Assembly (NCBI GenBank): GCA_030685025.1
Contig: JAUXWC010000274.1
Span: 1-44,288 of the forward strand
Direction of reading: 5' to 3'
Length of the DNA: 44,288 nt
Source: Rhodoferax sp.
Lineage (GTDB): Bacteria > Pseudomonadota > Gammaproteobacteria > Burkholderiales > Burkholderiaceae_C
Shown here: positions 34,084-44,222 of the stretch, one piece after another
Layout: every line of letters starts with the position of its first letter
Position numbering within the stretch: the first letter of the stretch is position 1
The notes under the pieces: generated by a model
What the model was told of the DNA's origin: nothing
The model's input: only the letters and a program-made list of their open reading frames with translations
Database searches by the model: none
Program-made: the position numbers and the translations under genes

Positions 34084-34177
34084 ATCCGTCCTTTCCTTGC
34101 CACGGGCTGCCGGCATTCCATGGGGTGCCGCAGCCGTCGTTTTTGAACACACAGCATCTCTGTCTCGAGGAGTCCCT

Positions 34178-37100
34178 ATGAACAACATGACCCGAATGGC
34201 CGCCGCAGCGGCTGCCCTGTGCGCTTTCTCTGCGCAGGGCCAACTGATCGCCACGCCGGCCGCCGTGCCCGCCGCAGCCCCGGCCGCAGCCGCCGTCGCG
34301 GCCACGCCATTGGCGCCGAACGAGCGCGTCAATGTCATTGCCTACCTGTCCGACGCCCCGCTGGCGGTGGCGCTCACCGCGGCGCGCGCGCCTGGCGCCG
34401 CCCGCAAGTCGGTGCCCTGGACGGGTGACCAACAGCGCGCCTACGTGCAACAGCTCAAGGCCAAGCAGGCCGGCGTGATGAGCGGCGCGCAAGCCCTGGG
34501 CGCCACGCTGGTGGGTCAGCTCACGCACGCCAGCAACGGCGTGCTGATGTCCATCGACGCCAGCCAGTTGGGCGCCTTGTCGCGCGTGGTTTCGGTCAAT
34601 GGGGTGATGCTGGTCGAAGATGCGCAGATGGCACTGGCCACGACCACCGCCTACGTCGGCGCGAACACCGTGCGCGGCCGCGCGCCGTCCATCGACGGCA
34701 CGGGTGTGCGTGTCGCGATCCTCGACTCCGGCATCGACTTCACGCACTACAACCTGGGCGGCGCCGGGACCACCGCCGCCTACGCGACGGCCTATGGTTT
34801 CGCGGCCACGCCCGCAAGCTGCGCGCCCACCACGCAGAACACCAGCATGCCGGTGTGGACATCCAAGGTCGTTGGCGGCTTCGATTTCGTGGGTGAGCGC
34901 TGGCCCAACACCTCGCCCACATTGGAGCCCGACCCCAACCCGATCGACTGCGGCGGCCACGGCACCCACGTCGCCGACATCACCGGCGGGCGCAGCGCCA
35001 ACGGCCTCTGGATGGGCATGGCACCGGGCACGCAGCTCTATGCCGTAAAGGTGTGCAGCGCCGTCGCCACCAGTTGCTCGGGCCTGGCCATCCTACAGGC
35101 CCTGGACTACTCGCTCGACCCCAACGGTGACGGTGATCTGAGTGACGCCGTCGACGTGGTCAACATGTCGCTGGGTGCCAACTTCGGCCAGCGCGAAAAC
35201 CCCAGCTCCGCGTCCACCCAGAACGTGGTTCGCTTCGGCACCGTGGTGTCGGCGTCGGCCGGCAACGGCGGTGACGTGCCCTACATCAATGGCTCGCCTT
35301 CGTCGGCCCCCGAGGCCATCAGCGTCGCGCAGACCCAGGTCACGGGTTTGTTTGCCTTTCCGCTCGTCACCACGCCGGGGGGCGCCAACGGCAACACCTC
35401 GATGCAGACCTGGGCCAACCCGCTGACGGCCGACATCAGCGGCCAACTGGCCGCCGATGCCAATCTCGCGAGCGGCGGCTGCGCGCCTTACGCGGCCGGC
35501 CTCTTCACCGGCAAGATCGCGCTCATCAGCCGCGGCACCTGCGCCGTGAGCATCAAGACCGCCAACGCCAGCAATGCCGGTGCGGTGGGCATCGTGATCT
35601 CGGACAACGTCGCGGCGGCGGACCCGCCGTCGTTCAGCTTCGGCGGCGGGGGCACGGTCTACAACACCACCCTCGTGATCACGCAGGCCGCAGGCAATGC
35701 GCTGCGCAGCGCCGCAGCCGCGGGCGCCGTCAGCGCCACCATGAGCTACAGCGGGCGCATCAGCCTGAATGGCAGCATGGCCAGCACCTCGTCACGCGGC
35801 CCCAACCCGGGTTACTCGTTCATCAAGCCGGACATTGGTGCACCCGGTGCTTCGCTCAGCGCCGAGGTCGGCACGGGCAACGCCAACACCGTGTTTGGCG
35901 GCACCTCGGGCGCCGCCCCGGTGGTCAGCGGGGCCGCGGCACTGCTGCTGCAGGCCTTCCCCACGCTGCATCCTCATGAAGTCAAGGCGCGCCTGATGGG
36001 CGCGGCCGACAACAGCATTACCACCAATCCGGCCCGCCTGCCGGGTCTGCTGGCCCCGGTGACCCGCATCGGCGCAGGCGAGCTGCGTGTGGTCGGCGCC
36101 ATCGACAACAGCACCGCGATGTGGGATTCGGCCAACCCGGGTGCCACGTCGCTGTCGTTCGGCTACCAGCCGACTTCCAGCGCCCGCGTGCTGCGCAAGC
36201 GGGTCGTCGTGCGCAACTACGGACCGGTGGCCAAGACCTACACCATCAGCTCATCGTTTCGTTATGCCAACGACGCTGCCAGCGGTGGCGTGACGCTCAG
36301 TGCGCCGGCCAGCGTGAGCGTGCCAGCCGATTCATCGACCGCGTTCAATCTGCAGATGAACATCAACCCGGCAGGCCTGCCGGTCTGGGAGGCCACGGGT
36401 GTCAACGGTGGCTCGAATGCGGCCAACGGTGCCCTGCTGGCAAACGTGGAGTACGACGGCTACCTGACGCTCAGCGACGGCAGCGAGGCCGTGCGCCTGC
36501 CCTGGCACGTGATGCCGCGCCGTTCGCACCAAGGTGCGGCGTCGTCCAGCGTCACGCTGGTGGCGGGCAGCGGTGCCATGACGGTCAGCAACCTGGGCGG
36601 CGCCACCTTGGCAAACGCCGATGTGTTCGCGCTGACGGGTGTCAGCCCGCAGTTGCCCTACGCTTCGCTGCCGGGCCCTGGCGATTCGTTCCAGGTCGTG
36701 GACCTGCGAGCAGCCGGCGTGCGCGGCATCGACATAGGCGGTGGCGCCAACACCGGCGTGCAGTTCGCCGTGTCGCGGTTTGACCCGACCAGCTCCCCCA
36801 ACATGAACCTCACCGTTCGCGTGCGGATCGACACCAATCGTGACGGCATCGACGACTGGCAGATCACCGCGTCGCGCTCCACCGGCAACCAGAGTCTGGC
36901 CTTCCTGCAGAAGCTGACCGGTTGCGTGCCCGCCACGAACTGCCCGTCCACCGCCTACTTCTTCACCACTGCCGACCTGAACAGCAGCAATTGGATCCTC
37001 ACCGTTCCGGTGCGGCCGACCTACGCCGGTAGTCCCCAGACGGTGATCGACCCGGCCCAGCCATTCAATTTCCGCGTGCAGGGGGTGGACAACTATTTCA

Positions 37101-37324
37101 CGGGCGTCATCACCGACCTGATCGGCACCATGACCTACCAGTTGTCGGCGCCGAAGTTCAGCGCCGCGGCCAGCGGGTTCGGCGTGCCGACCGGCGTGTC
37201 GGCACCGCTGAGCATCACGGCGCCTGCCGATGGCGCGGCGGCTTCGCCGTCGCAGACCGGCCTGTTGCTGATGTGGCGTGACGGCATGCCGGGCCGCGAG
37301 GCCAGCATCGTCAACGTCAACTGA
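34178..37324 (+). CDS. Secreted S8 (subtilisin-like) serine peptidase with PA domain
   Basis: An extracellular protease of about 1048 residues. The ATG at 34178 is chosen because GAGGAG precedes it and a signal peptide follows (RMAAAAAALCAFSAQGQ). An inhibitor-like propeptide (about 45-150) comes first. The catalytic triad is Asp183 (VAILDSGIDF), His261 (GHGTHVADI) and Ser577 (GGTSGAAPVVSGAAALLLQ). A PA domain is inserted between His and Ser (CAPYAAGLFTGKIALISRGT, NAGAVGIVISDN). The C-terminal part is beta-rich with a calcium-loop-like DTNRDGIDDW. There is no PEP-CTERM signal. It starts 94 bp after the PEP-CTERM gene and may be co-transcribed with it; a terminator lies downstream. Confidence 0.93.
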   Translation: MNNMTRMAAAAAALCAFSAQGQLIATPAAVPAAAPAAAAVAATPLAPNERVNVIAYLSDAPLAVALTAARAPGAARKSVPWTGDQQRAYVQQLKAKQAGVMSGAQALGATLVGQLTHASNGVLMSIDASQLGALSRVVSVNGVMLVEDAQMALATTTAYVGANTVRGRAPSIDGTGVRVAILDSGIDFTHYNLGGAGTTAAYATAYGFAATPASCAPTTQNTSMPVWTSKVVGGFDFVGERWPNTSPTLEPDPNPIDCGGHGTHVADITGGRSANGLWMGMAPGTQLYAVKVCSAVATSCSGLAILQALDYSLDPNGDGDLSDAVDVVNMSLGANFGQRENPSSASTQNVVRFGTVVSASAGNGGDVPYINGSPSSAPEAISVAQTQVTGLFAFPLVTTPGGANGNTSMQTWANPLTADISGQLAADANLASGGCAPYAAGLFTGKIALISRGTCAVSIKTANASNAGAVGIVISDNVAAADPPSFSFGGGGTVYNTTLVITQAAGNALRSAAAAGAVSATMSYSGRISLNGSMASTSSRGPNPGYSFIKPDIGAPGASLSAEVGTGNANTVFGGTSGAAPVVSGAAALLLQAFPTLHPHEVKARLMGAADNSITTNPARLPGLLAPVTRIGAGELRVVGAIDNSTAMWDSANPGATSLSFGYQPTSSARVLRKRVVVRNYGPVAKTYTISSSFRYANDAASGGVTLSAPASVSVPADSSTAFNLQMNINPAGLPVWEATGVNGGSNAANGALLANVEYDGYLTLSDGSEAVRLPWHVMPRRSHQGAASSSVTLVAGSGAMTVSNLGGATLANADVFALTGVSPQLPYASLPGPGDSFQVVDLRAAGVRGIDIGGGANTGVQFAVSRFDPTSSPNMNLTVRVRIDTNRDGIDDWQITASRSTGNQSLAFLQKLTGCVPATNCPSTAYFFTTADLNSSNWILTVPVRPTYAGSPQTVIDPAQPFNFRVQGVDNYFTGVITDLIGTMTYQLSAPKFSAAASGFGVPTGVSAPLSITAPADGAAASPSQTGLLLMWRDGMPGREASIVNVN

Positions 37325-37339
37325 CGCCGCACCGACAAG

Positions 37340-37364
37340 CCATCGGCCTCGCAGGGGCCGATGG
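37340..37364 (+). other. Hairpin after the peptidase stop
   Basis: CCATCGGCC (37340-37348) pairs with GGCCGATGG (37356-37364). No U-run follows. It lies just ahead of the proper terminator at 37383 and probably protects the transcript end. Confidence 0.5.
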
Positions 37365-37382
37365 TGGGCTTGCCGAGGTATA

Positions 37383-37408
37383 GGCCGTGCACTGCACGGC
37401 CTTTTTTT
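37383..37408 (+). terminator. Rho-independent terminator of the peptidase gene
   Basis: GGCCGTGC (37383-37390) pairs with GCACGGCC (37394-37401) over a 3-nt loop and is followed by seven T residues. It would end transcripts of the PEP-CTERM/peptidase unit. Confidence 0.88.
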
Positions 37409-37602
37409 CCGAGGGGTGTCAGACCACCCGGGTCAGCGGCAGGTTCAGCAGCCGGTTCTTGCGCGCCTGTCGATGGGCCGTTCTTCGCGGAGACCGTCAA
37501 GCGGCCGGGCGGCCTCGGCGCCCAGGCCGACATGCCAGCGCCACTGCGGGTGGGCCGCGGTCGCCCCCACAAGACCGCGCCAGCGTCTACAATGGCCGCC
37601 CC

Positions 37603-38199
37603 ATGTCCTTGCCCGTCTCCCGTGTTTGGTTGCCGCGAACTGTTGCCTTTCTCGTGACGGCGCTGGTCGTGGCCAGTGCCTATTGGTGGGTGCAACGCTG
37701 GAACCAAAGGCCGCCACCGCACCTGGATCCGCTGGCGATCAGCGGGACCGTGCACGTCGAGCCCCAGGTGGTGGCCCGGCTTCTGGGCGCGACTGGCCCC
37801 GCGGCCCTTGCCCAAGCGCCCAGTGCGGCCAGCCGGTTTGTCCTGACAGGCGTGGTGGCGTCGCCCAGCGGAAACGGTGCGGCACTCATCGCCGTGGACG
37901 GCAAACCCGCGCGCCCCTTTCAGGTCGGGGCCATGGTGGACGACGGCGTGACCCTGCGTGCCGTGGGGGTGCGCAGCGCGCTCCTGGGCGCCCTCGGCAG
38001 CGGCGACTTCGCGTTTACGCTGGAGATGCCCGCGCCCAAGAGAGACGGCACATCGACCATTGGTTTTGGGTCCCAGACCGGTCCAAGCAGCCCGTTGGGC
38101 AGTCCATCGCCGAGCCCTGTTGTTGGCAGGCAACCGGGTCAGCCCGCGAGCGATGCCCAGCCAGTGCTTCGGAGTCGACCGCAGGACAATCAGATCTGA
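37603..38199 (+). CDS. GspC-like type II secretion protein
   Basis: The 198-residue protein has a short cytoplasmic start, one transmembrane helix (about 12-30: TVAFLVTALVVASAYWWV) and a periplasmic homology region of the GspC type (SRFVLTGVVASPSGNGAALI, DGKPARPFQVGAMVDDGVTL, RAVGVRSALLG). A Pro/Ser/Gln-rich tail follows. GspC connects the inner-membrane platform to the GspD secretin. Other gsp genes are not adjacent, so it is either an orphan or complements a locus elsewhere. The peptidase upstream is separated by a terminator but could be a substrate. The start ATG has no strong ribosome site. Confidence 0.8.
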   Translation: MSLPVSRVWLPRTVAFLVTALVVASAYWWVQRWNQRPPPHLDPLAISGTVHVEPQVVARLLGATGPAALAQAPSAASRFVLTGVVASPSGNGAALIAVDGKPARPFQVGAMVDDGVTLRAVGVRSALLGALGSGDFAFTLEMPAPKRDGTSTIGFGSQTGPSSPLGSPSPSPVVGRQPGQPASDAQPVLRSRPQDNQI

Positions 38200-38201
38200 G
38201 A

Positions 38202-38981
38202 TCAGGGACGCGACCGGGCTGACTGCTGGTTCAGTGCCTGCAAGCGCTGCGGTGTGCCCACATCCGTCCAAGCGCCCTGGTACCGCTCGGCGCTGATTCG
38301 CCCCTGGTCGATGGCCGCGCGCAACAGATGCACCAGGGCCGCCTTGACGCCGTTCGGGTTGCCCGCCGGAATGTCGCAATAGGGCGGCGCAAACAGGGTG
38401 GCGCGGTACAGGCCAATGGTCGAATAGGTGTGTTTTTGCGGCGCGTCGTTGAGCGCCAGCCCATCGGGCGTCAGACCAAAGTCGCCTTGCGGGTGGTGTT
38501 CAGGATTGGGCACCAGCCACAGGTGTGCCAGTTTGCCGCTGGCCATGAAGTGATCGACTGCGCTTTGGGTAAAACGGAAGTCCGGCGCAAAGATGTCGCC
38601 CGCCATCACCCAGAACACCTCGCCCAAGCAGGGCAAGGCCCGCACGATGCCGCCGGCCGTTTCCAGTGCACCACCGAAGTCGCGCCCCTCGTGGGAGTAG
38701 GCAATCGTCACACGCTCTAAATTCAATAGCGATCCGGTCAATGGCGACGCGCCCTGCAACTCAAAAACACTCCCAAACTGGTCGACTATCCGATCACCCA
38801 ACCAGGCGGTGTTGATCACCAGTTGACAAAAGCCACCGCGCGCCAGCGCTTCCATGTGCCACTGCATCAGCGGCGTGCCGTGCACTGTCAGCAAGGGTTT
38901 GGGCAGGGTGTCGGTCAGCGGACGCATGCGTTCGCCGCGCCCTGCCGCCATGATCATGGCCTTCACCGGCGCCGCGCTCAT
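38202..38981 (-). CDS. murU: Nucleotidyltransferase of the MurU / mannose-1-phosphate guanylyltransferase type
   Basis: MurU-type enzymes activate sugar-1-phosphates; MurU itself joins UTP to N-acetylmuramate-1-phosphate in cell-wall recycling. The 259-residue protein has the nucleotide-binding signature MIMAAGRGERMRPLTDTLPK plus PLL, VMAGDIFAPDF for metal binding, the VKAALVHLLRAAIDQG segment and YQGAWTDVGTPQRLQALN at the end. Residues about 71-91 (SVFELQGASPLTGSLLNLER) replace what is normally a short loop before the YSHEGRDFGGALETAGGI motif; the 17-nt element at 38714 lies in it. The ATG overlaps the speD stop by 4 bp, so the two are coupled. The gene symbol is the best family match, not proven against GDP-mannose enzymes. 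Confidence 0.82.
   Translation of the reverse strand: MSAAPVKAMIMAAGRGERMRPLTDTLPKPLLTVHGTPLMQWHMEALARGGFCQLVINTAWLGDRIVDQFGSVFELQGASPLTGSLLNLERVTIAYSHEGRDFGGALETAGGIVRALPCLGEVFWVMAGDIFAPDFRFTQSAVDHFMASGKLAHLWLVPNPEHHPQGDFGLTPDGLALNDAPQKHTYSTIGLYRATLFAPPYCDIPAGNPNGVKAALVHLLRAAIDQGRISAERYQGAWTDVGTPQRLQALNQQSARSRP
38714..38730 (-). repeat. 17-nt GCTN-N9-TAGC element, copy C (inside murU)
   Basis: GCTCTAAATTCAATAGC lies in frame in the segment that looks inserted relative to other MurU-like enzymes. Same length and ends as the copies at 15497, 32137 and 41257. Confidence 0.5.
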
Positions 38982-39358
38982 GCGTTGATCGCGCCGCGTT
39001 GCAGTTGATGGTGCTGCACCCGCAGCGGCGAAAACAGCGCCAGCAGAGCATCCATCAGCGCCTGCGCCTTGGCCGAGTGATCGCCTCCAAAGTTGCACAC
39101 GTATACATCCAGCGTCACCGCGCCCTGTTCCGGCCAGGTATGCACACACAGGTGCGATTCAGCCAGCAGCACCGTGGCCGTGACGCCCGACGGGCCGTGG
39201 GCAGCGGCGGGAAAGGTGTGGAACACCTGCGCCACGGCCTGCAAGCCAGCGCTTTCAACCGCGGCCACGCAACGCAGTCCCAAGGCGCTGGCATCCACGA
39301 GCCATGAAGGCGCACACTGGCAGTGATAAAGATCGGCGGTCAGATGCAGTCCTTGCAT
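38978..39358 (-). CDS. speD: S-adenosylmethionine decarboxylase proenzyme (SpeD)
   Basis: SpeD decarboxylates SAM to the aminopropyl donor used for spermidine synthesis. The 126-residue proenzyme ([13 protein letters not shown] start) carries the self-cleavage site [12 protein letters not shown], where cutting before Ser creates the pyruvoyl cofactor, and [22 protein letters not shown] at the end; this is the short bacterial class. The ATG at 39358 is taken because longer starts are not protein-like; a -10-like TATAGT lies at 39366-39371. It overlaps the murU-like gene by 4 bp. The only aminopropyltransferase-like gene in the window is at 13317. Confidence 0.92.
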   Translation of the reverse strand: MQGLHLTADLYHCQCAPSWLVDASALGLRCVAAVESAGLQAVAQVFHTFPAAAHGPSGVTATVLLAESHLCVHTWPEQGAVTLDVYVCNFGGDHSAKAQALMDALLALFSPLRVQHHQLQRGAINA

Positions 39359-39468
39359 GGGCCAGACTATACGCAAACCCCGAGCTGTTCCTCCACCGTA
39401 ACCCGAACAAATTCGTTGGCCCCCCGCGCCCGGTAAAATGTCGGGTTTCCCCCTACCCCCACACCACA

Positions 39469-41532
39469 ATGGACTTGGCACCGATGGCTGAACCGACCAC
39501 CCCCAACACCGCGACCCAAGCCGACATGGCCAATGCCATCCGTGCGCTGGCCATGGATGCCGTGCAGCAAGCCAACTCCGGCCACCCCGGCGCGCCCATG
39601 GGCATGGCTGACATGGCGGTCGGGCTGTGGAGCAGGCACCTCAAGCACAATCCCGTCAACCCCAAGTGGCTGGACCGCGACCGTTTCGTGCTGTCCAACG
39701 GCCACGGCTCGATGCTGCTTTATGCCCTGTTGCACCTCACCGGCTACAAGCTGCCGATGAGTGAGCTGAAGAACTTCCGCCAGTTGCACAGCAAGACCGC
39801 CGGCCACCCCGAGGTGGGTGTCACCCCCGGCGTCGAGACCACCACCGGCCCGCTGGGCCAGGGCATCACCAATGCCGTGGGCATGGCCTTGGCCGAGAAG
39901 CTGCTGGCCAAGGAGTTCAACCGCCAGGACGGCGAGCTCAAGCACGATGTCGTCAACCACCACACCTACGTGTTCGTGGGCGATGGTTGCCTGATGGAAG
40001 GCATCAGCCACGAAGCCGTGGCACTGGCCGGCGCCTGGAAGCTGGGCAAGCTGATTGCCTTGTACGACGACAACGGCATCTCGATCGACGGCCACGTCAC
40101 GCCCTGGTTCATCGACAACACCGCGCTGCGTTTTGTCGCTTGTGGTTGGAACGTGCTGGGCCCGATCAACGGCCACGACGCCGAGTTGGTGGCCAGCACC
40201 TTGGCCGAGGCCAAGAAATCAACTGAGCGCCCCACGCTGATCATCTGCAAGACCTCGATCGGCAAAGGCAGCCCGAACCGCGCCAACACCGCCAAAGCCC
40301 ATGGCGAGCCCTTGGGTGCCGAAGAAATCAAGCTCACGCGCGAAGCCCTGGGCTGGCCACATGCGCCCTTCGTGGTGCCCAAGGACATCTATGCCGCCTG
40401 GGACGCCAAGGCCGCAGGCGCCGCGTCCGAACAAGCCTGGAACGACAAGTTCGCCGCCTACAAGACCGCCTACCCGGAACTCGCCAAAGAGCTGCTGCGC
40501 CGCATGAAGGGCGAGTTGCCCAAGAACTTCGCCCAGGTGGCCGTGGACACCGCCGTGGCCGCCCACACCAAGGCCGAGACGGTGGCCTCGCGCAAGGCCT
40601 CGCAGCTCGCATTGGAAGCCTTCACCGCCGCCTTGCCCGAGCTGCTGGGCGGCTCGGCCGACCTGACCGGCTCCAACCTCACCAACACCAAGTCCACGCC
40701 CAGCCTGCGTTTTGACTTCACCGGCGAGAGCAATGGCGGGCGCCACATCAACTACGGCGTGCGCGAGTTCGGCATGGCCGCTGTGATGAACGGCATCGCC
40801 CTGCATGGCGGCTTCATTCCCTACGGCGGCACCTTCCTGACTTTCAGCGACTACAGCCGCAACGCCATTCGCATGGCGGCCTTGATGAAGCTGCGCGTGG
40901 TGCACGTGTTCACCCACGACTCGATTGGCCTGGGCGAAGATGGCCCCACGCACCAATCGGTCGAACACGCCGCCAGCCTGCGCCTGATCCCCAACCTGGA
41001 CGTCTGGCGTCCCGGTGACACTGCCGAGACCGCCGTGGCCTGGACCGTGGCCTTGCAGAACAAGACCAAGCCCACCGCGCTGTTGCTCAGCCGCCAGAAC
41101 ATCAACTACGCGCCCAAGGCGGGCCTGGCCGACATCAGCAAAGGCGCCTACGTGCTAGCGGAGCCGAGCGAAGTGGGGCTCAAGAAAAAGGCCCAGGCGG
41201 TCATCATCGCCACCGGCTCCGAAGTGCAACTGGCGCTCAAGGCGCAAGAGCTGCTTGCTTCCAAAAAGATAGCTGTACGGGTAGTATCCATGCCCAGTAC
41301 GACTACGTTTGACAAACAAAACGAGGCCTACAAGCGCGCCGTGCTGCCGGCCGGGCTGCCGCGCATCGCGGTCGAAATGGGTGTCACGGACGGTTGGTGG
41401 AAATACGGCTGCGCTGCGGTCGTTGGCATCGACAGCTACGGCGAGTCGGCCCCGGCCCCGGTGTTGTTCAAGTTGTTCGGCTTCACGCCGGAGAATGTGG
41501 CTGACACGGTGCAAAAGGTGCTGGGCAAGTAG
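39469..41532 (+). CDS. tkt: Transketolase
   Basis: Transketolase moves two-carbon units in the pentose phosphate and Calvin cycles with thiamine diphosphate. From the ATG at 39469 it has 687 residues (ATG 39484 is an alternative; neither has a clear ribosome site). Motifs include [60 protein letters not shown], the ThDP/metal motif [36 protein letters not shown] and [18 protein letters not shown]. gap follows after 136 bp, a usual neighbour in betaproteobacteria. Residues near the end ([13 protein letters not shown]) are encoded partly by the 17-nt element at 41257, without changing the length of the protein. Confidence 0.96.
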   Translation: MDLAPMAEPTTPNTATQADMANAIRALAMDAVQQANSGHPGAPMGMADMAVGLWSRHLKHNPVNPKWLDRDRFVLSNGHGSMLLYALLHLTGYKLPMSELKNFRQLHSKTAGHPEVGVTPGVETTTGPLGQGITNAVGMALAEKLLAKEFNRQDGELKHDVVNHHTYVFVGDGCLMEGISHEAVALAGAWKLGKLIALYDDNGISIDGHVTPWFIDNTALRFVACGWNVLGPINGHDAELVASTLAEAKKSTERPTLIICKTSIGKGSPNRANTAKAHGEPLGAEEIKLTREALGWPHAPFVVPKDIYAAWDAKAAGAASEQAWNDKFAAYKTAYPELAKELLRRMKGELPKNFAQVAVDTAVAAHTKAETVASRKASQLALEAFTAALPELLGGSADLTGSNLTNTKSTPSLRFDFTGESNGGRHINYGVREFGMAAVMNGIALHGGFIPYGGTFLTFSDYSRNAIRMAALMKLRVVHVFTHDSIGLGEDGPTHQSVEHAASLRLIPNLDVWRPGDTAETAVAWTVALQNKTKPTALLLSRQNINYAPKAGLADISKGAYVLAEPSEVGLKKKAQAVIIATGSEVQLALKAQELLASKKIAVRVVSMPSTTTFDKQNEAYKRAVLPAGLPRIAVEMGVTDGWWKYGCAAVVGIDSYGESAPAPVLFKLFGFTPENVADTVQKVLGK
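41257..41273 (+). repeat. 17-nt GCTN-N9-TAGC element, copy D (inside tkt)
   Basis: GCTTCCAAAAAGATAGC matches the GCTN-N9-TAGC pattern of the other three copies. Here it sits in a region where family members vary freely, and it does not seem to add residues. Confidence 0.4.
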
Positions 41533-41563
41533 CGCGTTCTCAGAGGGCTTATGTACCTTGAAT

Positions 41564-41629
41564 CGTCATTGCGAGCGTAGCGCGGCAATCCAGGAAGTCA
41601 TGGATTGCCGCGCTACGCTCGCAATGACG
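41564..41629. repeat. Perfect 29-bp inverted repeat between tkt and gap
   Basis: Arms 41564-41592 and 41601-41629 are perfectly complementary over an 8-nt loop (GGAAGTCA). The outer part CGTCATTGCGAGCGTAGCG is a sequence type found as a dispersed REP-like element in many bacteria. It would form a very stable RNA hairpin between the two genes. Confidence 0.93.
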
Positions 41630-41653
41630 AACCATGGCGTTTCAGGTTTTTAA

Positions 41654-42667
<1,014 letters not shown>

Positions 42668-42700
42668 ACCGTCGCCAGTTTCAGTCAAGTTCCAGTCAAG

Positions 42701-42729
42701 AAAAACGCGCCCCGAGGCGCGTTTTTTTT
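42701..42729. terminator. Bidirectional intrinsic terminator between gap and the pirin gene
   Basis: ACGCGCC (42705-42711) pairs with GGCGCGT (42716-42722) over a CCGA loop. It has A residues before (42701-42705) and eight T residues after (42722-42729), so it can stop transcription from both convergent genes. Confidence 0.92.
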
Positions 42730-43772
42730 CAGGCCTCTTGAGGCGCCGGCCGCTCCTCGCGCCCGTCCGGGTGGCGGGCAAAACGCGCCGGGTCGGGGCC
42801 ATGCACCGGTGCCGTATCGGCCCAGGGCCAGCCGCCAAACGGGGTGCGCCGATAATCGGCCATGGCTTGGGCAATCTCGGCCTGCGTGTTCATCACAAAC
42901 GGGCCGTATTGCACCACCGGCTCGCCAATCGGTTTGCCCTGCAACAGCAGGAATTCGCCCACCTCATCCCCATTGACCAAGGCCACCGCGGCGTCGCCGC
43001 GCAGCTCTATCGCCGCGTGACCACGCACCGGCTGGCCGGCGATGGACACCGCATTGCCCTTGAAGAAATACAGGGTGCGTCGGGTGCTGGCGTCGGCGGC
43101 AGCCGGCAGAGTCCACTGCGCACCGGGTTCCATGCGCAGCGTCCAGATCGCCACGTCGGCATCCGCCTGCGCCGCCCAGGAGTCGGGTGGTGGGGTCAAA
43201 GGCCGGCCCGCTGCCTCACCCAGCATGCAGCCTGCCACCACAGCCACCTCGGTGCCGCGCCCAGCCGCGTCGGTGGTGGCATGGCGCGGGATGTGGTGCG
43301 ACCAGAGCATGGTGAAGTAAGGTGCCGCCATCTTGCGACTTGCGGGCAGGTTCAGCCAGATCTGGAACAGCTCCAGCGGGTTCGGTGCATCACTCTTGAG
43401 CAGCGGGAACATCTCGCAATGCACGATGCCTTTGCCGGCTGTCACCCACTGCACGTCGCCACCGCCAAAACGCGCGGTGGCACCCAGCGAGTCGGAATGG
43501 TCGATCAAGCCCCTGCGCACCACCGTCACGGTCTCGAAGCCACGGTGCGGATGGGCCGGAAAGCCCGGTACCCGCGCGCCGTGGTACATGCTCCAGCCAT
43601 CCTTGCGGCTGAAGTCCTGCCCGATGTCGCGCCCCGCCAGCGACGCAGCCGGCCCCATGTGGCCGTCGCCCGGCGGGTAGGCGTCGTCGTGGTAGGCGCA
43701 AAACAGAAACGGGTCGATGGTCTCCCAAGGGAAACCAAGCGGCTTGATCTGGACGATCGGATGGCTGGTCAC
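42729..43772 (-). CDS. Pirin-family protein
   Basis: Pirins are double cupin proteins that bind one metal ion in the N-terminal barrel; some bacterial members are quercetin dioxygenases or redox-linked regulators. The 347-residue protein has the metal motif FPAHPHRGFETVTVVRRGLI, then DHSDSLG, GGGDVQWVTAGKGIVHCEMF (second metal motif) and LFQIWLNLPASRKMAAPYF. The C-terminal cupin half (LYFFKGNAVSIAGQPV) ends GGWPWADTAPVHG. The start is a GTG at 43772 with GAGGG upstream, placed 12 bp after the dsrE-like stop, so these two form an operon. Substrate is not predictable. Confidence 0.93.
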   Translation of the reverse strand: MTSHPIVQIKPLGFPWETIDPFLFCAYHDDAYPPGDGHMGPAASLAGRDIGQDFSRKDGWSMYHGARVPGFPAHPHRGFETVTVVRRGLIDHSDSLGATARFGGGDVQWVTAGKGIVHCEMFPLLKSDAPNPLELFQIWLNLPASRKMAAPYFTMLWSHHIPRHATTDAAGRGTEVAVVAGCMLGEAAGRPLTPPPDSWAAQADADVAIWTLRMEPGAQWTLPAAADASTRRTLYFFKGNAVSIAGQPVRGHAAIELRGDAAVALVNGDEVGEFLLLQGKPIGEPVVQYGPFVMNTQAEIAQAMADYRRTPFGGWPWADTAPVHGPDPARFARHPDGREERPAPQEA

Positions 43773-43784
43773 GGCGTCAAACCC

Positions 43785-44222
43785 TCAGGGTCGGATGTAG
43801 GCGTAGCCTTCTTTTTGCCGGACCATCAACTGCACCACTCCGGCCGCGACGTAGCCGATCTTGGGCAGCATGTCGTCCCGCGTGATCTTCAGGTTGTGCA
43901 TGGTGTTCTCACAGGCCACGACCGACACGCCGGCGGCCATCGCTTCCGTAACCCGGGCGCCCGCCACGGACTCCATTCGCAACATGCCAATGCCGGGTCC
44001 ATAGGCCACGATCTCGATCGCAACCTGGTCTTTGCCCAGGTCGGTCTGGACATTCTTCGCGTTGTTCAGCGCAAGGCTCCACTTGGCGGGGTCTGCGTCG
44101 CTGACCTGAAACACCACTTTGTGGGGCCTGGCGGCTGGCGCCGTCTGCGCGCTGGCCCAGGGGAGGGTGCAGCCGAGCACGGTGGTCATGGCAACGGACA
44201 GGACAAGGCGTCTGGGGTACAT
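43785..44222 (-). CDS. Exported DsrE-family protein
   Basis: The 145-residue protein has a signal peptide (about 1-25, ending PWASAQ) and a DsrE/DsrF-like fold: HKVVFQVSDADPAKWSLALNNAKNVQ, VAIEIVAYGPGIGMLRMES, SVVACENTMHNLKITRDDML and the end YVAAGVVQLMVRQKEGYAYI. The single Cys in VACENTM sits where DsrE-like sulphur-transfer proteins often carry their reactive Cys, but exported members of this family have no established reaction. AAGGAGACTCCC precedes the ATG. It is the first gene of a probable pair with pirin. The 66 bases upstream, to the window end, hold only its leader/promoter region. Confidence 0.87.
   Translation of the reverse strand: MYPRRLVLSVAMTTVLGCTLPWASAQTAPAARPHKVVFQVSDADPAKWSLALNNAKNVQTDLGKDQVAIEIVAYGPGIGMLRMESVAGARVTEAMAAGVSVVACENTMHNLKITRDDMLPKIGYVAAGVVQLMVRQKEGYAYIRP

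Noticed and set aside
37135-38379. Antisense ORF of 414 codons spanning the peptidase end and GspC
   Set aside because: Crosses two genes and a terminator and lacks any domain.
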